A stretch of DNA of 64,000 nucleotides from UBA6927 sp022447855 (GTDB taxonomy: Bacteria; Chloroflexota; Dehalococcoidia; Lucifugimonadales; UBA6927), in NCBI GenBank assembly GCA_022447855.1, contig JAKUTX010000001.1:62001-126000 (forward strand), read 5' to 3'. Below the pieces are notes generated by a model. It did not search any database and was not told the DNA's origin. It worked only from the letters and a program-made list of their open reading frames with translations. This document shows positions 26,800 through 36,094 of the stretch, in pieces; the first letter of the stretch is position 1, and each line of letters opens with the position of its first letter. The position numbers and the translations under genes were made by a program.

Positions 26800-27948
26800 A
26801 TGAGTTATCCACTTGATGGAATAAAAGTACTGGACCTAGGCGGGTACATCGCAGGAGCATACTGCGGAACTTTACTTGCTGAATCCGGAGCAGATGTAAT
26901 CAAAATAGAGTCTGAATCAGGCGATGCTTTCCGAAGTATGGGGGCACCTTTCAATTCATGGAACAGAGGTAAAAAAGCCTTATGCCTGAATCTAAAACAT
27001 CCAGAAGGGAAAAATATCCTCTACCAACTCGTCGCCAAATCAGACGTAGTAAATGAAAACTTCCGACCCGGAATCACACACAGATTAAAAATAGATTACG
27101 AAACTTTAAAAACCCACAACCCTGAAATTATTTATTCTTCAGTTACAGGATATGGAAGTTCGGGGCCATTTCACAACAACCCAGCATTCGACCCTTTAAT
27201 GCAAGCTCAAACTGGCATAATGGTAAATCAGGGAGGAGAAGGAAATCCTCCGATATACATACGTACCGCAGTATCTGATTACTCCGCAGCCATTCTTGCA
27301 GCATTTGGAATTTCTATGGCTTTATTTCATAGAAAACGAACTGGAGAAGGACAACTTGTGGAGACAAATCTATTAAATTCGGCAACTGCTTTACAATCTG
27401 CAGAATTTATTTCGATAAATGACAATCAAATTGATGCAAATCACATGGGTATTTCTGCTACTTATCGTTTTTATGAAACATCTGATAAATGGATATTCAT
27501 TTCATGTTCAGACAATCCATCTTGGATTAAAATTTGCGAATTTTTAAACCTTGAAGATTTCATTGAAGAATTCCCCACAATAGAATCAAGGCATCAAAAC
27601 TCTCACGAAATCGCAAAGTCATTTACCAAAGCCTTTAAATCTAAAAATGCAAAATTTTGGGAATCCAGTCTACGGAAACTTGGCCTTAGAACAGGAATAT
27701 CTAGACAAATGTCAGAAATCCATGAAGAACCGCAAGCAAAATCAACTAATATGCTGACTGAATTGCAAATGCCAACTTCTGACAATATTCGAATGTCAGG
27801 ATTGCCATTCAATTTTTCTAGAACACCAGGGAAGTTAAGTGATGTAGGAGCACCCACAATAGGTCAACATACTGACGAAATTCTTGGAGAATTAGGGTTT
27901 TCACCAACTGCAATCAACTCCCTAAGGAATGAAAGAATTGTGATTTAA
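26800..27948 (+). CDS. CaiB/BaiF family CoA-transferase, catalytic
   Basis: 382 residues. GIKVLDLGGYIAGAYCGTLL (7-26) is the family start; SWNRGKKALCLNLK and SVTGYGSSGPF are conserved CoA-binding parts. The nucleophilic Asp is D160 (AVSDYSAAILAAFG). It moves CoA between carboxylic acids through aspartyl-anhydride intermediates, with no energy cost. Start two bases after the preceding stop (TAATCATGAG), so the two subunits are made together. The acid substrate is not evident. An RraA-like gene converges on it from the right. Confidence 0.9.
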   Translation: MSYPLDGIKVLDLGGYIAGAYCGTLLAESGADVIKIESESGDAFRSMGAPFNSWNRGKKALCLNLKHPEGKNILYQLVAKSDVVNENFRPGITHRLKIDYETLKTHNPEIIYSSVTGYGSSGPFHNNPAFDPLMQAQTGIMVNQGGEGNPPIYIRTAVSDYSAAILAAFGISMALFHRKRTGEGQLVETNLLNSATALQSAEFISINDNQIDANHMGISATYRFYETSDKWIFISCSDNPSWIKICEFLNLEDFIEEFPTIESRHQNSHEIAKSFTKAFKSKNAKFWESSLRKLGLRTGISRQMSEIHEEPQAKSTNMLTELQMPTSDNIRMSGLPFNFSRTPGKLSDVGAPTIGQHTDEILGELGFSPTAINSLRNERIVI

Positions 27949-27950
27949 TA

Positions 27951-28628
27951 TCACCCAATCCTTTTTCTTAAATTCTCAATACTGAATTCCTCTGTTGAAA
28001 CCCATTCCCTCAACTCTGACTCTTTTTTCAAGACCCTGTGAGATTCACTAATTACGTCGTCAACTCTATTAGGTGGAATCATGACTACTCCATTCACATC
28101 ACCATGAATGATATCTCCAGGTTCGATAGTTACTCCACTGATTTCTACGGGCACTCCAACTTCATGAAAACCAAAATTTCCATGTGCTGGCACTACTCCT
28201 GGTGCAAAATAGTGAAAATTCATCTCATACACTGTATCAATATCTCTGACACCACCATCAGTAACGACTCCAACGGCACCCAACTTACTGCAAATCGTAG
28301 CGAGACCGTCACCAAAATGGCAACTGTGTGACTCTCTAGATCCTATATTTTTCATTACTATAACTACTGGATTAGGTGCTATCTCAATCGCTTCAAACAA
28401 TTCATATCTGACATTTCGATCATGCTTTCTACCATGAGTAGTGGTATCCAAAGTAACAGTCACAGCCTGACCAACCATAACTCCTAAATCTGGAAACATA
28501 CAACTCACGTCCATTCCCATGAACCCTTCAGTGTTACTTCGGAAGTTGAAAGGTTCTACTGCATTAGCTATAGTCGCAGTATCGATTTTAGATAACTCTT
28601 CAATCTGTTTAGAATTAATAACGTCCAT
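27951..28628 (-). CDS. RraA-like / HMG-aldolase family protein
   Basis: 225 residues. GVVTDGGVRDIDTV (about 123-136) carries the G-x-x-x-x-G-x-R-D motif of class II 4-hydroxy-4-methyl-2-oxoglutarate / oxaloacetate aldolases. VEISGVTIEPGDIIHGDVNGVVMIP is the conserved C-terminal strand pair. These enzymes cleave oxo-acids to pyruvate; some relatives only bind RNase E. No RNase E is seen here, so an aldolase-type role in carboxylate breakdown with the converging CoA-transferases is favoured, by inference. Stops of the two genes are 2 bases apart. Confidence 0.85.
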   Translation of the reverse strand: MDVINSKQIEELSKIDTATIANAVEPFNFRSNTEGFMGMDVSCMFPDLGVMVGQAVTVTLDTTTHGRKHDRNVRYELFEAIEIAPNPVVIVMKNIGSRESHSCHFGDGLATICSKLGAVGVVTDGGVRDIDTVYEMNFHYFAPGVVPAHGNFGFHEVGVPVEISGVTIEPGDIIHGDVNGVVMIPPNRVDDVISESHRVLKKESELREWVSTEEFSIENLRKRIG

Positions 28629-28659
28629 CTTTAAACTCCAAATTTCTATATGATTTATT

Positions 28660-29139
28660 ATGAACCAACTTAAATTAAATTCTCATCATTTTAACACTTC
28701 ATACAATTTCAAATTTGCTGAAACCCAAAAAGAATTTTTACTACTGAAAAATCTAAGAATCGAAGTTTTTGTAAAAGAACAATCTGTGCCGATAGATGAA
28801 GAAATTGACAAAATTGATTTTTATGCACATCATGCAATCGCAATACATCAAAAATTAGTCATTGCTACAGGACGAGTTTTTAGAAAGCAGAATCAAATTG
28901 CAATAATAGGACGCATGGCAGTTATGTCTAAATACCGAAGAGAAAAATTAGGCACGAATATTCTAAATTTATTAGAAACAAAAGCTATCGGAATAGGATG
29001 TGTGGAAGTACAACTACATGCTCAAACTCATGCACGAAATTTCTATGAATCTAACGAATATGTTGCTTATGGAAAAGAATTTAAAGAAGCAGGAATACAA
29101 CACATTAAAATGAAAAAAAATCTACTCAACTATAAATAA
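28660..29139 (+). CDS. GNAT family N-acetyltransferase (ElaA/YjcF-like)
   Basis: 159 residues. LRIEVFVKEQSVPIDEEIDKI (about 32-52; here split as VFVKEQ and VPIDEE) is the typical N-terminal block of this subgroup. GRMAVMSKYRREKLGTNIL is the acetyl-CoA loop. LHAQTHARNFYESNEYVAYG ends the fold. No substrate can be named. It is divergent from the RraA-like gene, with 31 bases between starts, and runs into the SDR gene 13 bases later. Confidence 0.82.
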   Translation: MNQLKLNSHHFNTSYNFKFAETQKEFLLLKNLRIEVFVKEQSVPIDEEIDKIDFYAHHAIAIHQKLVIATGRVFRKQNQIAIIGRMAVMSKYRREKLGTNILNLLETKAIGIGCVEVQLHAQTHARNFYESNEYVAYGKEFKEAGIQHIKMKKNLLNYK

Positions 29140-29152
29140 TCAAGGAGACAAG

Positions 29153-30076
29153 ATGACTACACACAAAAAAAAGATTCTAATTACTGGAGCTGCTGGATAC
29201 ATCGCAAGCCAAATTCTTCCCACATTCCGAGAAAAATATGATTTGGTCCTAAGAGATATTAGTACGAAAGACCGACAAGGAAATATTGTTGAAGGTGTTG
29301 AAATAGCGGATTTTATTGATGAAGATCGCACAAAATATTCTCATTTGTTTGAAGGTCTGGATGGGATCATTCATTTGGGGCATAAAGCAAGGAATGGAAA
29401 TCCATTAGACCATTATTTTTCAGAGCGTGAAAATGTACAAATGGTTTACAATATTCTAAGAACCGCATACGACAATGGAGTACCAAGAGTAGTTGTAGCA
29501 AGCTCAAATCATGCTGCTGACTTCTACGAACATTTCCTAATTCATGAACGCAAAATGGAAATGCTAGAAACAAACAGAATACCTTTATCAGACAACTTCT
29601 ACGGATGGGCAAAAGCAACATACGAGCATCTAGGTTTCTTATTTTCTTGCGGAGGTGAATGGGGTTTTAGAGACAGTTCAGGAAGAGAGAAGCATACTTC
29701 CTTATCATCTTCAGGAAATAAACACCTAGAAACTGTTTTTGTACGTATTGGAGCACCCAGGCCTTTAAAAATCGAAAACTATTTGCCAGACTTAGATTTG
29801 TTCAAAAGAGATTTAGGAGCGTATATCAGCCCACGTGACATTACGCAACTGCTTATGAAATCGATCGAAGCTAAGAACATCGAAAATGAATATGGAATTC
29901 CTTGGCAAGTCGTTTATGGAATAAGCAACAACACTCGAGCATTTTGGTCTTTATCTAACGCACGTGAAAAACTTGGATATGCTCCTGAAGATGACTCAGA
30001 GGTTAAATTCCGAGAAGACGTGAAAAAATATTTACTAACTCCTGATGCACCTAAGGGCAGAGTAAACTCAAATTAA
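29153..30076 (+). CDS. NAD-dependent epimerase/dehydratase, uronate dehydrogenase-like
   Basis: 307 residues, extended SDR. ILITGAAGYIASQILP (7-22) binds NAD; VASSNHAADFYEH and YGWAKATYEHL give the Ser-Tyr-x3-Lys catalytic set. The C-terminal YGISNNTRAFWSLSNAREKLG matches uronate dehydrogenases, which oxidise C1 of hexuronates to aldarolactones. Ribosome site AAGGAG. A clear paralogue of 42125-42889. The exact sugar is inferred only. Confidence 0.82.
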   Translation: MTTHKKKILITGAAGYIASQILPTFREKYDLVLRDISTKDRQGNIVEGVEIADFIDEDRTKYSHLFEGLDGIIHLGHKARNGNPLDHYFSERENVQMVYNILRTAYDNGVPRVVVASSNHAADFYEHFLIHERKMEMLETNRIPLSDNFYGWAKATYEHLGFLFSCGGEWGFRDSSGREKHTSLSSSGNKHLETVFVRIGAPRPLKIENYLPDLDLFKRDLGAYISPRDITQLLMKSIEAKNIENEYGIPWQVVYGISNNTRAFWSLSNAREKLGYAPEDDSEVKFREDVKKYLLTPDAPKGRVNSN

Positions 30077-30088
30077 TAAATAGTAATT

Positions 30089-31744
30089 TTAATACTTATC
30101 ACCAGAATAATATTTAGGACTAAAAGGTTCTTCCTTAACCATTATCTCAAGAAGTGCAGGCTGTCCTTCATTGTTCGCTTTTAGGGCGCGATCTACTGCA
30201 AGCTTGATTTCGTCAGCAGATTCTACTCGTTCCGCATAGGCACCTAATGCCAAAGCAACGTCCCTATAATCTCCTCCTAAGGCGTTACTCTCCCATTGTT
30301 CAGTAGCAATGGGCATATGATGGCTATAATTTGTCATCACTCCATTATTTAGCACAACAGTTAATATTGGAATTTCAGCTCTCACAGCAGTTTCAATATC
30401 AAGACCCGACATTCCAAATGCCGCATCCCCCATAACATTTACCACCTGTTTATCTGGTGCAGCAATCTTTGCTCCTATAGCCAAACCAAGCCCATAACCA
30501 AGTTGTGTTGATTTACCCCAACCAATATACGACCTAGGTTCCAATGCTGGCCAGAACGGTGCAAATTGATCTCTGGGATATCCACTGTCATGAGTGACAA
30601 TAGAATTCCTTAAATCTAATGACCCGCTAAGTTCTTTCATAACACGATAAGGATTTATGGGTGTTTCATCAGAATTAATACGATGAGACCATTCATCCAA
30701 AAATTCTTGTTTCACTTTTTGAATCTCTTGTCTAACTCCATTCGAGTCATCTCGTCCATTTTCACCTAATTGTCGTTTAGCTTCTTCAAGCATTTGAATC
30801 AAAACAATTCTGGCATCACCAATTGCCCCGAATGAAACACTATGATTTTTATTGAGATCCTCTGCGCAATTCACTGATTGTGCATAAGTAATCCCATTAG
30901 GTAACGAAGTAGCAAAAGTTGAATCAGTGAGTGAAGATCCTATCCCCACAATTAAATCGGCTTTCGATATAAAATGCCCTACCATTTTGGTTTCCGAGTT
31001 TCCTCCAGTCCCCAGAGCTAAAGGATGATCTTCAGGGAAAGCGCTTTTTCCATTCAATGTTGTCATTACAGGAATATTTGTAAATTCAGCAAATTCAGTC
31101 AAAGCATCAGTGGCTTCCGCATATAAAACCCCCTGTCCGGCATGAATCACAGGTGAATTAGAGGCCAAAATAGCAGTGACTAATTCTCTTACATCATCTT
31201 CACTTGCCGCTGACTTATGTACTTTCACAGCCTGATACTGCATGGATTCTTCAGAAACATCCCCATTTGCAACATCCAATGGAAGTTCTAGCATTACTGG
31301 ACCCAATCGTCCATGCTTTAAATTGGTATAAGCGTTGCGCATCATTTCAGGAATTCGATTACCTTGATTAATATGACCTAGCCACTTTGTAATACCTCCA
31401 TAATGTTCAAAGGAATCAAAATTCGGGTGAATCCCAATTTGGTTGTTCGGAGAACCTCCTGGTATCAAAAGAATCGGCACAGAGTCTGCATATGCTTGGG
31501 CTACGCCTCCAAATGCATTTTCCGCTCCAGGACCTCTCTGCATGGTGAAGACACCAATTTTCTTACCATTGGTTATCCGGCTGTATCCATCAGCCATGTT
31601 AACCCCGGCTCTTTCCTGACGGCAAATAATAGGCCTTATACCAACAGATGACGCCGCATCAATCAATGTTTGATTTGGAAAACAACTAATCCAATCCAAA
31701 CCTTCTGCTTTTAAAATTTTTGCAACAGCAATATCGCCTCTCAT
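30089..31744 (-). CDS. ThDP-dependent enzyme, acetolactate synthase-like
   Basis: 551 residues with three domains: N-terminal PYR domain with the cofactor-activating Glu (ICRQERAGVNMADGYSR, E44), a central domain near 190-330, and the C-terminal PP domain with GDAAFGMSGLDIE...LNN (about 439-468), the Mg-ThDP motif. Family members include acetolactate synthase, glyoxylate carboligase and sulfoacetaldehyde acetyltransferase. The FAD-site residues of true acetolactate synthase cannot be confirmed and no IlvN partner is adjacent. It is the last gene of a leftward operon with a flavoprotein and an NHL protein, so it probably acts in catabolism. Confidence 0.85.
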   Translation of the reverse strand: MRGDIAVAKILKAEGLDWISCFPNQTLIDAASSVGIRPIICRQERAGVNMADGYSRITNGKKIGVFTMQRGPGAENAFGGVAQAYADSVPILLIPGGSPNNQIGIHPNFDSFEHYGGITKWLGHINQGNRIPEMMRNAYTNLKHGRLGPVMLELPLDVANGDVSEESMQYQAVKVHKSAASEDDVRELVTAILASNSPVIHAGQGVLYAEATDALTEFAEFTNIPVMTTLNGKSAFPEDHPLALGTGGNSETKMVGHFISKADLIVGIGSSLTDSTFATSLPNGITYAQSVNCAEDLNKNHSVSFGAIGDARIVLIQMLEEAKRQLGENGRDDSNGVRQEIQKVKQEFLDEWSHRINSDETPINPYRVMKELSGSLDLRNSIVTHDSGYPRDQFAPFWPALEPRSYIGWGKSTQLGYGLGLAIGAKIAAPDKQVVNVMGDAAFGMSGLDIETAVRAEIPILTVVLNNGVMTNYSHHMPIATEQWESNALGGDYRDVALALGAYAERVESADEIKLAVDRALKANNEGQPALLEIMVKEEPFSPKYYSGDKY

Positions 31745-31771
31745 ATCATTCCCTCAAATAAAATATTTTAA

Positions 31772-32671
31772 CTATCTTTTTCTTATGAATTTTTGAATTC
31801 GTTTACCTTCTAAGACCTCACCAACATAAATATCTCCAAATGAGTCTACGGCTACAGAATGAGGAGCAACAAACATTCCAACATCTCTACTGCTTTCACC
31901 TCCCCACTGAGTAAGAATCTTCCCTTTTGCATCAACAATTGTCAATCTATGTTGTAATTCAGAAATATAAAATTCTCCCCCAGGACCTTCTGTTATATCA
32001 GTAGGTTGGCGGAAACCTGACCACATTGTTTCAAATTCACCATTTTGATCAAAAATCTGTATTCTATGATTTTCTCGATCACAAACAAGCACTCTATTTT
32101 TCGAGTCAATTGTTATCCCATGAGGCAAATTAAACTGCAAAGGGTTTTTAGTTCCTGGTTCACCCCATGAAGTAAGTAATAAACCACTCGAAGAATATTT
32201 GTGAACCCTACAATTCCCATATCCATCAGAAATGAACATTTCCCCTTCAGCATTCACTGCAATACCAGTTGGCAAGTTGAAAGGGCCACCTGCATTTTTA
32301 ACTAGAAACCCTTCTTGATCTGATGAATAACCTGTTGCAGAAGGAGTTCCTACAACTCCCAATGTCAAAAGTAATTCCTGGTTTTTATTGTATTTATAAA
32401 TAACATGATCATCCCTATCTACAAAAAATAAATTCCCATCATCTCCAATTAACATTCCGTGCGGACCTGCAAATTTCTTATCCCATGTGCGAATAAAATC
32501 ACCATTCCTAGCAAAGACCATTACCTGATGACTGCTGCGATTGAATAAATACACTTGATCATCAGAATCTACAGCTACACCAGCAACTTGGTGGAATTCA
32601 AACCCTTCAGGAAGATCCCCCCAATTAGTATCAACGCTAAATTGAAAGTCATTATCTCCAAATATCATCAT
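31772..32671 (-). CDS. NHL-repeat beta-propeller protein
   Basis: 299 residues, five or six NHL blades ending in patterns such as NAEGEMFISDGYGNCRVHKY, DSKNRVLVCDRENHRIQIF and DSFGDIYVGEV. No signal peptide. It is highly similar in arrangement to 21986-23011, including the NWGDLPEGFEFHQVAGVAVD opening. The ribosome site GGAG is six bases before the second of two tandem ATGs (start 32668 is as likely as 32671). It sits between the flavoprotein/small-gene pair and the ThDP enzyme. A lactonase-like or scaffold role is possible; nothing in the sequence decides. Confidence 0.85.
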   Translation of the reverse strand: MMIFGDNDFQFSVDTNWGDLPEGFEFHQVAGVAVDSDDQVYLFNRSSHQVMVFARNGDFIRTWDKKFAGPHGMLIGDDGNLFFVDRDDHVIYKYNKNQELLLTLGVVGTPSATGYSSDQEGFLVKNAGGPFNLPTGIAVNAEGEMFISDGYGNCRVHKYSSSGLLLTSWGEPGTKNPLQFNLPHGITIDSKNRVLVCDRENHRIQIFDQNGEFETMWSGFRQPTDITEGPGGEFYISELQHRLTIVDAKGKILTQWGGESSRDVGMFVAPHSVAVDSFGDIYVGEVLEGKRIQKFIRKR

Positions 32672-32695
32672 AAACTCCGTAAACTTTCAGACTAA

Positions 32696-32899
32696 TTAAT
32701 CCCAAGGTTTTACCCATAAAGTCCCATCGTACATTTTCCCGTTTTGAATGGACATCCTTGATCGAGATCGAATAATTACATATATCTTTTCAACTCCGCC
32801 TATGGTTAAAGGCAGCATCTCACCCTCTGGCAAAGACTCGGGATCCGAGAAGTCCCCTAGGTAACTGTCATCAGCATCTAAAAAAACTTGGTATTCCAT
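32696..32899 (-). CDS. Small conserved-context hypothetical protein
   Basis: 67 residues, acidic first half (LDADDSYLGDFSDPESLPEG) and a basic beta-rich second half (KIYVIIRSRSRMSIQNG), ending in WVKPWD. No membrane helix or signal. It lies between the flavoprotein and NHL genes of a leftward operon, 24 bases before the latter. The even codon pattern and position support a real gene, but the family is not recognised. Confidence 0.55.
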   Translation of the reverse strand: MEYQVFLDADDSYLGDFSDPESLPEGEMLPLTIGGVEKIYVIIRSRSRMSIQNGKMYDGTLWVKPWD

Positions 32900-32955
32900 C
32901 CAAACCCTAACTACTAAACTAATAGATATACATAGAGTAGCACAAAGGCTAAAAT

Positions 32956-34446
32956 TTATATAACTTGCCGCTTAAATGCATCTTTAGCGGCACATTCTCC
33001 AGCCAAACGCCCGAACACGGATCCAGCCATTAGCCCAGCCCCTCCAGGGTAATTATGGTAAAACAACCCCCCAACCAATTCTCCCGCAGCAAACAATCCA
33101 TCAATAGGATTATCATCATTTTCCAATACCTGGGATCTAGAATTGATCCGCAACCCCCCAAATGTAAATGTGATTCCACAAGTAACAGCAAACGCAGAAT
33201 ATGGAGGAGTATCGATAGGAAGAGCCCAATTAGATTTGGGAGGAAAAATACCCTCAGTACGTTTTTGATCTAATAATGTGGGATTAAAAGCTGTATCAAC
33301 AATAGAATTATTGAATTCAGACACTGTTTTAGTCAATATTGTAGGTGATATACCGATGTTTTCGGCCAAATCTTCAATACTATCTGCAGTCACTTTTGAA
33401 ACTTGGGGAATATTATACTCATCACGAAGCAAATGTTTAGTTTTTTCATCAAAAATCTGAAATGCAATCCTTTGAGGTTGCTTTAAAACTTCTCTACCAT
33501 ATTTTGCATATGTATAATTTCTAAAATCTGCTCCTTCATCCAAAAACCTTTCCCCCAAAATATTTACTAAAATCCCAAAGGGATAAGAATGTTTTTGAAA
33601 TAAATCTGCAATATTTCGGTCCCCAAAATTTGGCGAATTGAAATCCCATTGAACTGAATGACATCCGCTCCAATGACCAAACGACTGCGCGCCTACATCC
33701 AAGGCCAGTTGTATCCCATCTCCTGTATTGAATTGCGTCCCTCGAACCTTTGCTAATTCCCATCCAGGACCCAAATAGCGTGTCCGCATTTCAGGATTAG
33801 ATTCAAACCCTCCAGAAGCCAAAACTACTGCCGAAGCATTAATTTCAATCATTTCTTTTGATCGTCGAACTTTTACTCCTTTAACACGAAACTTTTGATC
33901 CATCTCCAATGATACTGCTCGCGAATCATACATAACGTCCACACCCAATTTGTCTAATGCAGAAAATTGTGAGTCTGAAAGACCTTTGCCAGCACCAACA
34001 GCTTCCAAAATCAATCCTCCCCAAAATTTCATCTTCCCATCATCTTCAAACGCCTGTCTTCCATAAGCTAAAATCCAGGGGATTTTATGAGAAGCCAGCC
34101 ATTTCATCGTCGAAAAAGAGTTTGAGGTCAATATTTCTACTAACATAGGATCAGACAACCCCTCAGTAACTCTCATTACATCTTCATAATATTTGTTTTT
34201 AGGATATGTCCCGACATCAATATTCTCAGTTTCTTTATCTGAGATCTCAGGAATTAATGAACGAATATCTTCAATTGCGTTGTAGGCGAATCTAAAAAGT
34301 CCGCCCGTAAAATATGAGTTACCTCCTCTTAAATGTAATGGGGCTCGTTCAAGAACCAAAGTTTTTGCCCCCACTTCAGAAGCTGCGATTGCGGCACTTA
34401 AACCTGCATTACCTGCACCAACTACAATTACGTCATACGATTTCAT
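32956..34446 (-). CDS. FAD-dependent fumarate-reductase-like / tricarballylate dehydrogenase-like flavoprotein
   Basis: 496 residues. VIVVGAGNAGLSAAIAA (6-22) is the dinucleotide fold of FAD_binding_2; LRGGNSYFTGG and VVLASGGFESNPEMR are typical of the TcuA/FrdA group, as is the C-terminal YPGGAGLMAGSVFGRLAG. TcuA-type enzymes oxidise tricarballylate to aconitate; others act on 3-ketosteroids or fumarate. No signal peptide or covalent-haem domain. It heads a leftward operon, divergent from yceD with 108 bases between. The substrate is not set by the sequence. Confidence 0.85.
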   Translation of the reverse strand: MKSYDVIVVGAGNAGLSAAIAASEVGAKTLVLERAPLHLRGGNSYFTGGLFRFAYNAIEDIRSLIPEISDKETENIDVGTYPKNKYYEDVMRVTEGLSDPMLVEILTSNSFSTMKWLASHKIPWILAYGRQAFEDDGKMKFWGGLILEAVGAGKGLSDSQFSALDKLGVDVMYDSRAVSLEMDQKFRVKGVKVRRSKEMIEINASAVVLASGGFESNPEMRTRYLGPGWELAKVRGTQFNTGDGIQLALDVGAQSFGHWSGCHSVQWDFNSPNFGDRNIADLFQKHSYPFGILVNILGERFLDEGADFRNYTYAKYGREVLKQPQRIAFQIFDEKTKHLLRDEYNIPQVSKVTADSIEDLAENIGISPTILTKTVSEFNNSIVDTAFNPTLLDQKRTEGIFPPKSNWALPIDTPPYSAFAVTCGITFTFGGLRINSRSQVLENDDNPIDGLFAAGELVGGLFYHNYPGGAGLMAGSVFGRLAGECAAKDAFKRQVI

Positions 34447-34489
34447 TATTTTTCAACCTTTTAGTTTTTAAATTCAAACAATTTTACAA

Positions 34490-34518
34490 TTGACAACACT
34501 AAACGTTCGAAATAGAAT
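34490..34518 (+). promoter_or_regulatory. Near-consensus promoter of the yceD-fabD-nusB-acpP operon
   Basis: TTGACA at 34490-34495, exactly 17 bases, then TAGAAT at 34513-34518. The start of transcription should be near 34525, 30 bases before the yceD ATG. This is the best promoter match in the window, fitting a constitutive housekeeping operon. Confidence 0.75.
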
Positions 34519-34554
34519 CCCTCGAGCGGTCAAATTTTGTAAAAAGATTTTAAT

Positions 34555-35082
34555 ATGATATTTGAAGTATCCAATCTTCTAAGCATGCCAGTAGGTACGA
34601 GTGATTGCATAGCGCTACCTCGCGACCATTCTAGCAATAAGAAATCTAAAAACACAGATCTGTCTGGAACAGTCAACATGATTCGAACAGATCGAGGAAT
34701 CTGGATTAGTGCAATTTTGCAAACATCCAACCCGTTTGAATGTAGTAGATGTCTTGATGAATTCAACCAGCAAATTAATTTGCAACTTGAAGAAGAGTAC
34801 TTAGAAGAAAATTCTTCAAGTTTGCAACAAAACAAGTCGAAAACTCAGGCGAATGACGAAAATTTCAAAATTAACGCCAAACTTCAGCTAGACCTTTCGG
34901 ATGCAATTACGCAATACTCTCTAACCAGCACACCCATGAAACCTATATGTAAAGATAGATGCCTGGGTATTTGTGATCAATGTGGTTCGAACAAAAATAT
35001 TAACGACTGTTTATGCGAAAATAGCAAGAATGAATCAAAATGGAATGCTCTAATTGAATGGCAAAAAAAATCAAATCCTTAA
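34555..35082 (+). CDS. YceD / DUF177 family protein
   Basis: 175 residues. FECSRCLDEF (about 61-70) is the conserved Cys-pair motif of YceD, and CKDRCLGICDQCGSNKNINDC is the second, zinc-ribbon-like cluster, followed by the usual WNALIEWQKK end. YceD is linked to 23S rRNA accumulation and normally sits next to rpmF (L32) and fatty-acid genes. Here rpmF is missing: fabD follows after 29 bases. First gene of the operon with its own strong promoter. Confidence 0.88.
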   Translation: MIFEVSNLLSMPVGTSDCIALPRDHSSNKKSKNTDLSGTVNMIRTDRGIWISAILQTSNPFECSRCLDEFNQQINLQLEEEYLEENSSSLQQNKSKTQANDENFKINAKLQLDLSDAITQYSLTSTPMKPICKDRCLGICDQCGSNKNINDCLCENSKNESKWNALIEWQKKSNP

Positions 35083-35111
35083 AATTCGTGAATTATTACA
35101 AAGGTAAATAA

Positions 35112-36068
35112 ATGACTATTGGAATAACAAAAGATTATGCTGATTCTAAAACTGCTTTTTTGTTCCCTGGACAGGGAGCACAAAAAGTGGGAATGGGACT
35201 AGAACTTTTCAAAGCCTCTTCTGCAGCTAAAGATGTGTTTTTGCAAGCTGACGAAGCCCTGGGAAGAAAACTCAGTAAAGTAATATTCGAAGGACCAGAA
35301 GAAGAACTAAAACAAACACTAAATACTCAACCAGGAATTGCAACGACCAGCATTGCATGTATGAAAGCAATGGAAGAACTACTAGGGTCTGAAAATATGC
35401 CAAATGCCAATTTAATGGCGGGGCATAGTTTAGGGGAATATACTGCATTGTCTGCGGCAGGAGTTTTGGACGTAGGAGATACTATAAAACTAGTACTCAA
35501 ACGCGGTGAATTAATGCAACAAGCTTGCGAAGAAAACCCTGGAACCATGGCGGCAATAATTGGGCTAGATGAAAGTAGCTTAACAGAGATTGTATTTCAA
35601 ACAGGTGCATATATTTCAAATATCAACATGCCTGATCAAATAGTCATTAGTGGGGAAAACATGTCAATAGCAAGGGCAATAGATCTTGCAAAGGCTAGAG
35701 GAGCTAAAAGAGCAATACCACTAAAAGTAGGAGGAGCGTTTCATTCGGGTTTAATGGAACCTGCAAAAATTGGCCTCATTGAGACTATTGCAGATCTCGA
35801 TTTCCATGATCCTATTGTCCCAATCATTGCAAATTGCAGTGCAGAACCACTTATAGATGGCGAAAACATCAAGCAAGAATTAATCTCCCAAATATCAAGT
35901 TGTGTCCAATGGAGTAAAACCATGGATTACATGATTGATGAAGGAATAACAAATTTTATTGAAATTGGACCAGGAAGGGCACTATCGGGAATGATGAAGC
36001 GATTCGGCCCAGACATTAAGACAGTGAGCATCAATGACCCTAACTCCATACAGGAACTAACTTCCTAA
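35112..36068 (+). CDS. fabD: Malonyl-CoA:ACP transacylase FabD
   Basis: 318 residues. FLFPGQGAQKVGMG (17-30) and AGHSLGEYTALSAAG with the nucleophile Ser106 are the hallmarks. GGAFHSGLM supplies the catalytic His and FIEIGPGRALSGM ends the fold. It loads malonate on ACP for fatty-acid elongation. The acpP gene is two genes downstream with nusB between. Ribosome site AAAGG. Confidence 0.95.
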   Translation: MTIGITKDYADSKTAFLFPGQGAQKVGMGLELFKASSAAKDVFLQADEALGRKLSKVIFEGPEEELKQTLNTQPGIATTSIACMKAMEELLGSENMPNANLMAGHSLGEYTALSAAGVLDVGDTIKLVLKRGELMQQACEENPGTMAAIIGLDESSLTEIVFQTGAYISNINMPDQIVISGENMSIARAIDLAKARGAKRAIPLKVGGAFHSGLMEPAKIGLIETIADLDFHDPIVPIIANCSAEPLIDGENIKQELISQISSCVQWSKTMDYMIDEGITNFIEIGPGRALSGMMKRFGPDIKTVSINDPNSIQELTS

Positions 36069-36094
36069 AGCAAATTAATTCATATTGGATATCA

